From Clostridiales bacterium Firm_10 (GTDB lineage Bacteria > Bacillota > Clostridia > Christensenellales > Aristaeellaceae), in contig LVAP01000086.1 in NCBI GenBank assembly GCA_001603025.1, positions 1-52,133 on the forward strand: a DNA stretch of 52,133 nt. Reading direction: 5' to 3'. The notes beneath the pieces are model-generated. The model did no database searches. It was not told the origin of the DNA and saw only the letters and a list, made by a program, of their open reading frames with translations. Shown in pieces: positions 32,463-41,118 of the stretch (the first letter of the stretch is position 1; the number at the start of each line of letters is the position of its first letter). The translations under genes and the position numbers were made by a program.

Positions 32463-33632
32463 TTGAATTACGCAGAAGAGTCCCTGCGTTTGCACAAGGA
32501 GTGGCAGGGCAAGATCGAGGTCGTTTCCCGCGTCCCTGTCAAGAGCAAGGAAGACCTTTCTCTGGCATATACCCCCGGCGTCGCTCAACCCTGTCTGGAA
32601 ATCCAGAAAGACTACAGCAAATCTTTTGAACTGACCAGGCGCCACAATCTCGTGGCCGTCATCACCGACGGCACGGCCGTACTGGGCCTGGGCGACATTG
32701 GCCCTGAGGCCGGCATGCCCGTCATGGAGGGCAAATGCGCCCTGTTCAAGGCCTTCGGCGATGTGGACGCCTTCCCGCTTTGCATCCGCAGCAAGGACGT
32801 TGACGAAATCGTCCGCACCATCTATCTGATCTCCGGCAGCTTCGGCGGCATCAACCTGGAAGACATTGCCGCGCCGCGCTGCTTCGAAATCGAGCGCAGG
32901 TTGAAGGAAATCTGTGATATCCCCGTCTTCCACGACGACCAGCACGGCACCGCCATCGTGGTAGGCGCGGCGATGATCAATGCCCTGCGCGTTGTCGGCA
33001 AGGACATCGGCGATGCGAAGGTGGTCATCAACGGCGCCGGTTCCGCCGGCATTGCCATTGGCAAGCACCTGATGGATCTGGGCGTGAAGCACCTGAAGAT
33101 GGTGGATCGCTTCGGCATCCTCTGCGAAGGTGAACAGATGAACCCCGCCCAGGCCGAGATGGCCGCGATCACCAACCCCGAGAAATTCAGCGGCAAGCTG
33201 GCGGACGCCCTGAAGGGCGCAGACGTGTTCGTTGGCGTCAGCGCACCGCACATCGTCTCCAAGGAGATGGTCGCCTCCATGGCTCCGGGCGCCATTGTGT
33301 TCCCCATGGCCAATCCCGTTCCGGAAATTGAGCCTGACGAGGCGCTGGAAGCCGGAGCGGCCGTGGTCGGCACCGGTCGCAGCGACCATCCCAACCAGAT
33401 CAACAATGTGCTGGTCTTCCCCGGCCTGTTCCGCGGTGCGCTGGACGTTCAGGCCAAGGACATCAACCTGCCCATGAAACTGGCGGCGTCTCACGCGCTG
33501 GCCAACCTGGTCTCTGCGGAAGAGCTGAGCGCCACTTACATCCTGCCCCCGGCCTTTGACAAGCGCGTCGGCCCCGCCGTGGCCAGAGCCGTGGCGCAGG
33601 CAGCCAGAGACAGCGGCGTCGCGCGGCTGTGA
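32463..33632 (+). CDS. NAD(P)-dependent malic enzyme
   Basis: A 389-residue bacterial short-form malic enzyme. AYTPGVAQPC and GDIGPEAGMPVMEGK mark the substrate region. FHDDQHGTA gives metal-binding Asp residues, and INGAGSAGIAIGK is the dinucleotide fold. It oxidatively decarboxylates malate to pyruvate. The start is TTG at 32463, with AGGAGGT 8 nt upstream. The downstream gene is a malate/citrate-type transporter, which supports a malate-uptake and fermentation role like MaeE/MaeP of streptococci. Whether it prefers NAD or NADP is not clear from sequence. Confidence 0.95.
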   Translation: MNYAEESLRLHKEWQGKIEVVSRVPVKSKEDLSLAYTPGVAQPCLEIQKDYSKSFELTRRHNLVAVITDGTAVLGLGDIGPEAGMPVMEGKCALFKAFGDVDAFPLCIRSKDVDEIVRTIYLISGSFGGINLEDIAAPRCFEIERRLKEICDIPVFHDDQHGTAIVVGAAMINALRVVGKDIGDAKVVINGAGSAGIAIGKHLMDLGVKHLKMVDRFGILCEGEQMNPAQAEMAAITNPEKFSGKLADALKGADVFVGVSAPHIVSKEMVASMAPGAIVFPMANPVPEIEPDEALEAGAAVVGTGRSDHPNQINNVLVFPGLFRGALDVQAKDINLPMKLAASHALANLVSAEELSATYILPPAFDKRVGPAVARAVAQAARDSGVARL

Positions 33633-33676
33633 ACTCGCCGAACGCCACAGAACATTGAACTGACGGAGGGAAAAGT

Positions 33677-35179
33677 ATGAGCAAACCCAAGCACGCAGCG
33701 GGCAGAAAGCCTTTGCGGCTGTTCAACCTGCCCTGGCAAGCTTTCCTGATCATCACCGCAGTGGTTCTGGCCGCCACATATCTGGGCGTACTGCCCAAAG
33801 GCATGGCCGGCTGTTTCCTGTTTATGATGGTGCTGGGCGAGATCCTGGCCTGGATCGGCGATCACACGCCCATCATCAAGGATTTCTTGGGCGGCGGCGC
33901 CATCGTGTGCATTTTCGGCTCGGCGCTGCTGGTCTACTTCGGCATCCTCCCCGGCACCAAGGTGATTGAAGCCGCCAATGAAGCGGGAGAGATGGTAAAA
34001 CAGACCGTTCCGAACATGACGCTGCCTCTCGGCAATCTCGACCTGGTAGGCAACATCGGCACGTTCTTCAAGACCACCGGCGGCTTCCTGGATTGGTATA
34101 TCGCCGCCCTGATCACCGGCTCCATCCTCGGCATGAACCGCAAACTGCTGATGAAGGCCGCAGCCCGCTATTTCCCGGCCATCTTCGGCGGCCTGATCGT
34201 GGCTTTCGGCGCCTGCATGGGCGTGGCTCATCTGATGGGCTATCCCGTGATGAACGCGCTGTTGCTCATCGCCCTGCCCATCATGGGCGGCGGCATGGGC
34301 GCCGGCGCGACGCCGCTGTCCAAAATCTTTGAGAGCAGCTCAAGTATGAGCGCGGCGGATGCCCTGTCCATCATGACGCCCGCTGTAGCCATCGGCAACG
34401 CGGTGTCCATCGTATTGGCCGGCATCCTGGTGAAGATCATGGTGGGCCGCCTGAACGGCAAGGGCCAGCTGATGCGCGCCGGCAGCATGGATCCCAAAGA
34501 GTTGGAAATCAGCCCCGAAATGCAGGCGAAGCGCGACCATATCGAGGTGAAGAACCTGGGCATCGGCCTGCTGGTCTCCGGCGCGTTCTTTGCCTGGGGC
34601 TACATCCTGCAGGGCGCTTGGAACGCCCTGGGCACCGGCGTTACCATCCACGCCTACGCCTGGATGATCATCTCCGTAGCCGTGTGCAAGATCACGAACA
34701 TCGTGCCGGAGTCCGTGGAAGTAGCCTGCTATCAGTGGTTCCAGTTCATCATGAAGAACCTGACCCATATGCTGCTGGTAGGCATCGGCATCTGCTATCT
34801 GGATATCGGCACCGTCATCACCACCTTCAGCTGGACCTATCTGGCGCTGTGTGCGGCGACCTGCGTCGGCGCGTTCATCGGTGCGGCCCTTATCGGCAGA
34901 CTGGTGGGCTTCTATCCCTTCGAAGCTGGCGTCACGGCTGGCCTGTGCATGAGCAACATGGGCGGCACCGGCGACGTGGCCGTTTTGTCTGCCGCCGACC
35001 GCATGGAACTGATGCCCTTCGCTCAGATCTCCTCCCGCCTGGGCGGCGCCATCATCCTGCTGATCGCCAGCCTGATGCTGTCCCTGCTGGCGCAATATCT
35101 GGTCGTATCCAATCCCGAGGTCGCCATGCGGACGCTGGAAGCGGTGAAGACCGCCTCCATGACGATCGCCGGCGTGTAA
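33677..35179 (+). CDS. 2-hydroxycarboxylate transporter (2HCT family; malate/citrate)
   Basis: A 500-residue membrane protein with about eleven hydrophobic segments. The two family re-entrant-loop signatures are seen as GGGMGAGATPLSKI and SNMGGTGDVAVLS. The 2HCT family moves citrate, malate or lactate by symport with Na+/H+ or by exchange. It follows the malic enzyme gene by 44 nt with GGAGGG before the ATG, a pairing that favours malate as substrate. The stop is followed 11 nt later by a terminator. The length (about 60 residues above many family members) is due partly to an N-terminal extension and long loops. Confidence 0.92.
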   Translation: MSKPKHAAGRKPLRLFNLPWQAFLIITAVVLAATYLGVLPKGMAGCFLFMMVLGEILAWIGDHTPIIKDFLGGGAIVCIFGSALLVYFGILPGTKVIEAANEAGEMVKQTVPNMTLPLGNLDLVGNIGTFFKTTGGFLDWYIAALITGSILGMNRKLLMKAAARYFPAIFGGLIVAFGACMGVAHLMGYPVMNALLLIALPIMGGGMGAGATPLSKIFESSSSMSAADALSIMTPAVAIGNAVSIVLAGILVKIMVGRLNGKGQLMRAGSMDPKELEISPEMQAKRDHIEVKNLGIGLLVSGAFFAWGYILQGAWNALGTGVTIHAYAWMIISVAVCKITNIVPESVEVACYQWFQFIMKNLTHMLLVGIGICYLDIGTVITTFSWTYLALCAATCVGAFIGAALIGRLVGFYPFEAGVTAGLCMSNMGGTGDVAVLSAADRMELMPFAQISSRLGGAIILLIASLMLSLLAQYLVVSNPEVAMRTLEAVKTASMTIAGV

Positions 35180-35190
35180 GCGAACAAACA

Positions 35191-35226
35191 GAAAAAGCCG
35201 ACGGCATAGCCGCCGGCTTTTTCTTT
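35191..35226 (+). terminator. Rho-independent terminator of the malate operon
   Basis: GAAAAAGCCGACGGC pairs imperfectly with GCCGCCGGCTTTTTC around ATA, then TTT. The A- and T-tracts flank a strong GC stem. Confidence 0.9.
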
Positions 35227-35270
35227 ATTCCCGCCCTGCATTCGGCGCCGTTTTCATCATAAAATTTTGC

Positions 35271-35299
35271 TTGATATGCGGCCGGATTTCCGTTATACT
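35271..35299 (+). promoter_or_regulatory. Sigma-A promoter of the MetH-activation-like gene
   Basis: TTGATA (35271-35276), a 17-bp spacer and TATACT (35294-35299), about 82 nt before the GTG start. Confidence 0.75.
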
Positions 35300-35380
35300 A
35301 CGAAAAGCGGCAAAGAGTTGTTCCCCCGGCAGGCACGCCGCGCATCGTTTCAACATCCCTTCAAGCAGGAGTGATATTAC

Positions 35381-36097
35381 GTGGAGCTCAAATATGTTTC
35401 GATCCGCTACGACGGCGACTACGACGCCCTTGCAAAGCGTCTGCTCATCAACGAAGACTGCGAGGAAGAATTCCGTGACGTCTTCGAAGCCTGCGTTAAA
35501 ATCGCCAATCCCAAGGGTGTGTTCGGTCAGTGCGCCGTTTCCCAGCGCGACGACCTGACCTTTGTGGACGGGAGGCAGTTCAACAGCCGGGTGCTCTCGG
35601 TCAATTTCAGGGGGCTTTCGCGAGCCTTCCCCTACGTAATTACCTGTGGACGGGAACTGTACGATTATGCCCGTGCGACGGACGATCCGCTGTATCGCTA
35701 CTGGATCGACTCCTTTTCCGAAGCCGCCCTGCGCGCGGTCGGCGTGAAAGTCCGGCAAAGCGTTCAGGAAACCTATGGGCTGGGCCGCATCAACAGCGTC
35801 AATCCCGGTTCCCTGGCGGATTTTCCCCTGCCCTGTCAACGGCCGTTGTTTGACATACTGGGCGACGGCCCCGACAGCATCGGCCTGGAACTGACGCCTT
35901 CCTTCCTCATGCTGCCCTATAAGTCCGGTTCCGGCATCTACTTTGAATCCGAACGGCACTATGAAAACTGCGCGCTCTGCCCGCGTCTGAACTGCCCGGG
36001 CCGCCGCATGCCGTACAGTGAGGAAATGGTGCAGGCCTACGGTCTGCAGGCCCCCTCGGAAGAAGGCCATGCCTGCGCCTCCGCCCCACGGAATTGA
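35381..36097 (+). CDS. Stand-alone B12-dependent methionine synthase activation-domain protein
   Basis: A 238-residue protein with the fold of the MetH reactivation domain. LGRINSVNPGSLADFPL and LTPSFLMLPYKSGSGIYF mark the S-adenosylmethionine-binding part of the domain. The C-terminus adds a cysteine set, CALCPRLNCPGRR, not found in MetH, that may bind a metal or cluster. The start is GTG at 35381 with AGGAGTGA 6 nt upstream; no in-frame ATG fits. No methionine synthase or corrinoid gene is in the window. It probably reactivates, or binds, a corrinoid protein encoded elsewhere. Its stop is 2 nt from the converging SGNH gene. Confidence 0.85.
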   Translation: MELKYVSIRYDGDYDALAKRLLINEDCEEEFRDVFEACVKIANPKGVFGQCAVSQRDDLTFVDGRQFNSRVLSVNFRGLSRAFPYVITCGRELYDYARATDDPLYRYWIDSFSEAALRAVGVKVRQSVQETYGLGRINSVNPGSLADFPLPCQRPLFDILGDGPDSIGLELTPSFLMLPYKSGSGIYFESERHYENCALCPRLNCPGRRMPYSEEMVQAYGLQAPSEEGHACASAPRN

Positions 36098-36099
36098 CC

Positions 36100-36768
36100 T
36101 CAGATATACGGACGAAGGCGTTCAAACACGGCACGGTAAGCCTCAGGGTCCATATGCACGCCATCGACCGTATGATCGAGCAGCAGGTTCCCTTCAGCGT
36201 CCTTGATGCCGTCGTTGACGTCGATGTAGCGGCAGCCGAATTCCGCAGCCAGCGCCTCCACCATGCGGTTTGCCCTGTTCACGTTTTCATTGGTGCGGGT
36301 GGCTATGGCCGGATTTTGCCTGGCGCGGGGATGATTCCTGTTGACGGGATAATATGCCATCATATAGATAATGGCGTCCGGCAGTTCGCGGCGCGCGATC
36401 TCAAGGATCCTGCGATAGTTTTTCGAGAGATGCACAAACCAATCCTCTCCATTCTCCATGGCTCGGATGTCGTTTGTGCCAATGTTGATGAACACTTTGG
36501 AAGGTTTGAGGTCCAGCAGCATCACGTCGATGGCTTCAAGGAATTCATCCGTGGTATAACCGCCGATGCCGCGATTGTAGACGAGCGGCAGGCCTTCGGT
36601 AGCGCAGAACTCGCAAATTGGGAACTGCTCCATCAGCGATGAACCGGTGAAAAGAATCTGCCCGGGCTTCACATAGCGATTTCTCTGCCGGAAAGACCGA
36701 AGTTTATTGTCCTTCTCCGTCTGAAAGTATGGCATAAGGGTTTTCATGATCTGATCCTGTTCCGACAT
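36100..36768 (-). CDS. SGNH/GDSL-family hydrolase
   Basis: A 222-residue SGNH hydrolase without signal peptide. Block I is LFTGSSLMEQ with Ser44, block II has GIGG, block III is NIGTNDI, and block V is DGVHMDPEAY with catalytic Asp and His. It probably removes acyl groups from sugars or peptidoglycan fragments in the cytoplasm. AGAGGAGAG precedes the ATG at 36768. It is 36 nt after anmK and is the last gene of the serine hydrolase-AnmK-SGNH operon, which suggests a substrate such as O-acetylated muramyl sugar. Confidence 0.9.
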   Translation of the reverse strand: MSEQDQIMKTLMPYFQTEKDNKLRSFRQRNRYVKPGQILFTGSSLMEQFPICEFCATEGLPLVYNRGIGGYTTDEFLEAIDVMLLDLKPSKVFINIGTNDIRAMENGEDWFVHLSKNYRRILEIARRELPDAIIYMMAYYPVNRNHPRARQNPAIATRTNENVNRANRMVEALAAEFGCRYIDVNDGIKDAEGNLLLDHTVDGVHMDPEAYRAVFERLRPYI

Positions 36769-36804
36769 ATCGTTCTCTCCTCTCATATCCCGATCCTCTT
36801 TCAG

Positions 36805-37986
36805 TCAAATGCTGATTTTTCCCATAACAACCGGATGCCGCGCTCCCGTGACAGACGGCACGTTGTTGCAACCGCCGTGCACACATTCGTTGGCGAGCAC
36901 TGCGAACGCGATGGCTTCCTTGGCTTCGCTGTCATACCCCAGGTCCTCGTTGAGCATCACGGGAATGGTCAGAACCGAACGGATGTCTCGCATGAGCGTG
37001 GGATTGCGGCTGCCTCCGCCGCCGATCACAAGGCAATCCGGCTGAACGGTGCAATGATCACGAATGGCAATCCGGATGCACTCTGCGGTAAAGCGGGTGA
37101 CCGTGGCCATCAGGTTCGTCCCGCTCAGCCCCAGGCTGCGGGCTTTTTCCGTCAGCGCGTCCACATAGGATGCCCCATAAGCCTCCCGCCCGGTTGTTTT
37201 GGGCGGTTTTCTTTTGAGATACGGATCCTCCATCATAAAAGCCAGCAGTTCGCCGCTGCAGACGCCCTGGGCGGCCATGGCCCCATCCACGTCACAGCGG
37301 AGCGCGCCGCCGGTAAGGCGCGCGGCGAGCTGATCCATGACCATGTTGCCGGGGCCTGTGTCAAAGGCAAAGGTGTCCTCCGGCGCGCCGCCGCGGGGCA
37401 GCACGGTCAGGTTCGCGATGCCGCCGATATTTTGCAAACCCACCGTCTGATCTTCCCTGCGGTAAAGCAGGTATTCGGCATAGGGCACAAGCGGAGCACC
37501 CTGCCCACCGGCGGCCAGATCGCGCACCCGGAAATCGCTGACCACAGGGCAGCGCATCCCTTCGCAAATGACGGACGCCTCGCCGGGCTGAAGGGTGCCC
37601 CGCACCATGCGTCCGGCATAGGGTTCAGCGTCAGGCGCGTGATACAGGGTCTGCCCGTGGCTGCCCACCAGGTCGACAGATTCTGTCGATACGCCCGCCT
37701 GCTCGCACACGGCGCGGCAGGCTTCCAGGGAAAGCTGGCCCAGCAGGAAACTGAACAGGCACAGATCCCGGCTGCCGCCCGCATCACCCGCCGCCAGTCG
37801 AAGGATTTCCTTCCGAAACTGATCGGAATACGGGACCGACACAAAGCCCAGGCATGTCAGCCGGGTGGACAAGCCATGCCCGGAAATCTCCACCAGCGCG
37901 GCGTCCATGCCGTCCGCAGACGTACCGCTCATCAGGCCGATGACGCGCAGGGATTCCCTGCTCCAGAGCTCCTGCAGCGACCGCAT
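36805..37986 (-). CDS. anmK: Anhydro-N-acetylmuramic acid kinase
   Basis: A 393-residue AnmK. GLMSGTSADGMDAALVEI (the sugar/ATP site), VGSHGQTLYH, NIGGIANLTVLP, FDTGPGNMVMDQ and VIGGGGSRNPTL are all standard. It phosphorylates and opens 1,6-anhydroMurNAc to give MurNAc-6-phosphate, which MurQ then cleaves. It starts 15 nt after the upstream serine hydrolase stop. The length matches the family norm of about 370-395. Its presence argues for recovery of cell-wall sugars released by lytic transglycosylases. Confidence 0.96.
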   Translation of the reverse strand: MRSLQELWSRESLRVIGLMSGTSADGMDAALVEISGHGLSTRLTCLGFVSVPYSDQFRKEILRLAAGDAGGSRDLCLFSFLLGQLSLEACRAVCEQAGVSTESVDLVGSHGQTLYHAPDAEPYAGRMVRGTLQPGEASVICEGMRCPVVSDFRVRDLAAGGQGAPLVPYAEYLLYRREDQTVGLQNIGGIANLTVLPRGGAPEDTFAFDTGPGNMVMDQLAARLTGGALRCDVDGAMAAQGVCSGELLAFMMEDPYLKRKPPKTTGREAYGASYVDALTEKARSLGLSGTNLMATVTRFTAECIRIAIRDHCTVQPDCLVIGGGGSRNPTLMRDIRSVLTIPVMLNEDLGYDSEAKEAIAFAVLANECVHGGCNNVPSVTGARHPVVMGKISI

Positions 37987-38001
37987 GGGTTCATTCCCTC
38001 C

Positions 38002-39096
38002 CTATCTTCTGTCATTCTCCCCGCAGACAGGAATATCCGCCGGCAGCGACGCGGCCAGCGCAAAAACAGCTTCGTACATCACGCGCCTGAACTCCCATGT
38101 GGCCTGCCCGTTTGCCTCCCGATAGAACAGCCGGTTTGTCATCGTCACCACGCCGACGCCGTGCGAACGGGAGAACCAGATGCCCGTGCCGGTGAAGCCG
38201 GTATGGCCGCATCCGTGCGGATATGACAGCCCTGTCTGCAGGCCAAGGCCCCGCCCGGGCGCGCCGGGCTGTTCACGCTGCGCTTCCAGGATAATCGGTT
38301 CATCGGTCGTCATGCAGTAACGGCACAGGCGCTCATAGGCCAATGCGTCGGCAAAAATACCCGCATGGCCGGACACGCCGTTGAAATAATAGTGGCAGTT
38401 GCCGTCGTTCGCCTCGCCGACAACCGGCTTGTCCAGCGGGCGGAAGCCGCCGAAAGAAAGACCCCGTTCGCGGCACATTTCCATTTCGATCGGATTGCCA
38501 TAGCTGGAAGGAACGATCGACAGCGTCCTGTCGGGACAGTATGTCATTCGGCCCAGTCCGAGCGGCTCCACCAAATCCTCGCGCAGGCAGACATCCAGCG
38601 GCTTGCCCTGCACGCGCTCGATCACTTTTCCCAGCAGCATGAAGTTCAGGTCTGAATACACGACGCCCTGCGTCCTTTCGGTATGCTGAAGGACATATTT
38701 GAGCGCGGTGAAAAAATCCTCCCCACGCCGCGTATAGAAGGGATACCAATCGACCAACGTTGACGTGTGTGTGAGGAGATGGCGCAGCTCTACGCCCGCC
38801 AGCCTGCCGCGCAGCCAGTCATCTTCCATGAGCTCCGGCAGGCAGGCGCACAGCGGATCGCACAGGGCCAGTTTGCCCGCGGCCATCAGGCGCAGCGTCT
38901 GCGTCCCGGTGGCGATTTTGGTCAGGCTTGCCACGTCGAACAGGGAGTCCTCCTCCGCCTCGCCCACGCACACCGCAGCCAACGTTTCATGGGCGTTGAA
39001 TACCCGCACACAGGCCGACGGGAAATAGCCGGCGGCGCGGTAACGCCCGGCAATATCCTCCACAACGCGCTCCAGCCGCCTTTTCAGCCTCTCCAT
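38002..39096 (-). CDS. Serine beta-lactamase-fold hydrolase (class C/esterase-like)
   Basis: A 364-residue protein with the beta-lactamase fold. S57-L-T-K60 is the SxxK motif, Y147-S148-D149 replaces the usual YxN, and CGHTGFTGTG resembles the KTG/HTG motif. No signal peptide is visible, so an intracellular substrate is likely. AAGGAGG lies 9 nt before the ATG at 39096. It leads the operon with anmK and the SGNH gene. Similar proteins next to anmK and GH3 genes in Bacillus (AmiE context) trim muropeptides. A penicillin-resistance role is less likely. Confidence 0.88.
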   Translation of the reverse strand: MERLKRRLERVVEDIAGRYRAAGYFPSACVRVFNAHETLAAVCVGEAEEDSLFDVASLTKIATGTQTLRLMAAGKLALCDPLCACLPELMEDDWLRGRLAGVELRHLLTHTSTLVDWYPFYTRRGEDFFTALKYVLQHTERTQGVVYSDLNFMLLGKVIERVQGKPLDVCLREDLVEPLGLGRMTYCPDRTLSIVPSSYGNPIEMEMCRERGLSFGGFRPLDKPVVGEANDGNCHYYFNGVSGHAGIFADALAYERLCRYCMTTDEPIILEAQREQPGAPGRGLGLQTGLSYPHGCGHTGFTGTGIWFSRSHGVGVVTMTNRLFYREANGQATWEFRRVMYEAVFALAASLPADIPVCGENDRR

Positions 39097-39120
39097 GCCG
39101 CTCCGCCTCCTTCTTTCACC

Positions 39121-39129
39121 ATTATAGCA
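39121..39129 (-). promoter_or_regulatory. Extended -10 promoter of the serine hydrolase-anmK-SGNH operon
   Basis: On the minus strand TGCTATAAT is an extended -10 about 25 nt before the ATG at 39096. The -35 at the matching distance (TGGCGT) is weak, as might suit activator control by the nearby AraC-type gene. Confidence 0.55.
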
Positions 39130-39183
39130 TGGGACGCCATAAAACGCCACAGGCAACCGCTGATATGTCGCAATCTGATTTCA

Positions 39184-39229
39184 GAAAAAAACAGGGGGGC
39201 GATTCTCTGCGTTTCGAGAATCGCTCCCC
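39184..39229 (-). terminator. Rho-independent terminator of the AraC gene
   Basis: On the minus strand GGGGAGCGATTCTC and GAGAATCGCCCCCC pair over 14 positions with one G-U, an 8-nt loop follows, and TGTTTTTTTC trails. It separates the transporter-regulator operon from the anmK operon. Confidence 0.92.
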
Positions 39230-39250
39230 ATATCTCCTGACCGGATGCGC

Positions 39251-40156
39251 TCACTTGGAATAATCCCCGTAGATTTCGCGGTATCGGGACGGCGTGCAGT
39301 TCTTGACGGTTCTGAACACCCTGTTGAATGTCGCGATGCTGCTGAAGCCCACGCTCTCAGCGATGTCCTGAATGAAGCGCCGGGAATGGATCAGCAGCTC
39401 AGAGGCCATATTAACGCGCTTTGTGCGCAGGTAATCCGAGAAGGGAACCCCGAACTGCTGCTTGAAGATGCGCGAAAAATAGCACTTGGAAAACCCTGTA
39501 AACGCGCTCACGTCGTCCAGCGTGATGTCCTTCATGTAATTCTGGTCGATGTATAGCCGCGCGCTGTCCATGATTTCCGGATCCGTCTTCTTACTGCGCA
39601 TGTCGTAGCGGCGCAGTTCGCGGGCCATGTTGAGCTGGCCCAGGCGCGCGTACAACTGAAGCAGATAGGAATAGCAAATGCTGTTCCACAGGAATTCCTT
39701 CTTTTCGTAGCAATTCACGATCTGCATCAGCAGCGCGCGGATCGATTCCTGTGCCTCGGGCTGATCCGTCAGATAGAGCGGAATCCTCAGAAGCTCGTCA
39801 ATGAGCTGCATATCGCGCATGGTGAAGATGTTGTCCGGCTCAAACAGCAGCAGGTAACGGGCGCTCCCTTCGTTCATGGTCAGGCTGTGCTCCCAGTTCG
39901 GCGGGATGATGAGCACCTCGTCAGCCTGCACGTGATAGCAGAAATCCGACACCGTGTAGATCACTTCGCCCCGGATGGGCATGATAATCTCCACAGCCGA
40001 ATGGAAGTGCTTCTCATACTGCCAGGGTGTTTCGGAATACCATACGCGAAGCGACGAGTGATCGATGTAAGTGACATACTCCTGAGCGCCCCTCAGGATG
40101 CGGAATCCATCTGGAAAACGGCTGCGCGACATGGCCGCCTGTTCACTGTTTTCCAT
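39251..40156 (-). CDS. AraC-family transcriptional regulator
   Basis: A 301-residue AraC regulator. The N-terminal cupin (HFHSAVEIIMPIRGEV) should sense a sugar. The C-terminal double HTH is typical: ITLDDVSAFTGFSKCYFSRIF and QDIAESVGFSSIATFNRVFR (quoted in parts). ATG at 40156 has GGAGG 7 nt upstream. It is 23 nt downstream of the ABC permease genes and ends in a terminator before the anmK operon. It probably activates the transporter and recovery genes when the sugar is present. Confidence 0.93.
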   Translation of the reverse strand: MENSEQAAMSRSRFPDGFRILRGAQEYVTYIDHSSLRVWYSETPWQYEKHFHSAVEIIMPIRGEVIYTVSDFCYHVQADEVLIIPPNWEHSLTMNEGSARYLLLFEPDNIFTMRDMQLIDELLRIPLYLTDQPEAQESIRALLMQIVNCYEKKEFLWNSICYSYLLQLYARLGQLNMARELRRYDMRSKKTDPEIMDSARLYIDQNYMKDITLDDVSAFTGFSKCYFSRIFKQQFGVPFSDYLRTKRVNMASELLIHSRRFIQDIAESVGFSSIATFNRVFRTVKNCTPSRYREIYGDYSK

Positions 40157-40179
40157 CATCGCACCTCCGTTCAAAACAA

Positions 40180-41103
40180 TTAACCCTTCACGCTGCCCAG
40201 AGCCATGCCCGTGACAAAGTATTTCTGGAGGAAGGGATAAACCACCAGAATCGGCACCGTCGAGATCACGGTGATGGCGCAGCGGATGGTGACCGGCGTG
40301 GTCTTTGCGCTGCTTGAATTGGTAAGGGCGTCGACCGAGGCCTTGGCCGCGTTGGCGCTCTGCTGGGTGGTTGCCAGCTTCATCTTCAACAGATACTGCA
40401 GGCTGTGCAGATAGCTCTTGCCAGCGCAGTACAGGTGGGTGTCGAACCAGCTGTTCCAGCTGCCGACGGCCACGAACAGGGCCACGGTGGCCAACACCGG
40501 CATGCACAGCGGAAAGATGATCTGCCAGTAGACCCGGATGTCTCCCGCGCCGTCGATTCGGGCAGACTCCACCAGCGCCTCGGGCAGGCCTGCGATGTAA
40601 GTGCGCAGCACGATCATATTGAAGCAGGAGAACATCGTCGGAATGATGTACACCCAATAAGACTTGCTCAGGCGCAGGGTTTTGGAAATCAGCAGGTAAT
40701 TCGGGATCAGGCCGGCGTTGACATACATCGTCAGGATCATCACCATGGTGATGAACTTGCGCAGCACATACTCCCTGCGGGCAAGGGCATAAGCCAGCAT
40801 GCCGGTCCAGAACAGGTTCAGCAGCGTGATGATGATCGTCTTGCTTGCTGAGATCCAAGCGGCCTGGTACACGGCGGGATCCTGCAGGATGGACTGATAG
40901 CTTTTAAGGCTCCACACGCGCGGCCACATTCCGATGCCGCCCTTAAGGGCGTCCGTGCCGTCGTTGAAGGAGTAGGCGACGGTGTTGATGACCGGATACA
41001 GCGTTACAAACATTAACAGAACCAGGAAAACGGTGTTGACCACTGGAAACACGACATCATTGTGCCTGTGCGACTTTTTACCATACTGGATTGCGTTCGT
41101 CAT
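40180..41103 (-). CDS. Oligosaccharide ABC transporter permease (LplC/YtcP type)
   Basis: A 307-residue inner membrane permease with six predicted spans. Its EAA loop is EALVESARIDGAGDIRVYWQ, contacting the ATPase. It belongs to the LplC/YtcP branch of CUT1 sugar permeases, which pairs with LplB-type partners. It starts 15 nt after the other permease. No ATP-binding gene is in the window, so a shared MsmX-like ATPase is needed, as is common in this branch. Confidence 0.93.
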   Translation of the reverse strand: MTNAIQYGKKSHRHNDVVFPVVNTVFLVLLMFVTLYPVINTVAYSFNDGTDALKGGIGMWPRVWSLKSYQSILQDPAVYQAAWISASKTIIITLLNLFWTGMLAYALARREYVLRKFITMVMILTMYVNAGLIPNYLLISKTLRLSKSYWVYIIPTMFSCFNMIVLRTYIAGLPEALVESARIDGAGDIRVYWQIIFPLCMPVLATVALFVAVGSWNSWFDTHLYCAGKSYLHSLQYLLKMKLATTQQSANAAKASVDALTNSSSAKTTPVTIRCAITVISTVPILVVYPFLQKYFVTGMALGSVKG

Positions 41104-41118
41104 GTCCGTTTCCCTCCC

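Noticed and set aside
38002-39096. Antibiotic-resistance beta-lactamase
   Set aside because: It has no signal peptide, the second motif is YSD, and it shares an operon with anmK and an SGNH hydrolase, which favours a metabolic role.
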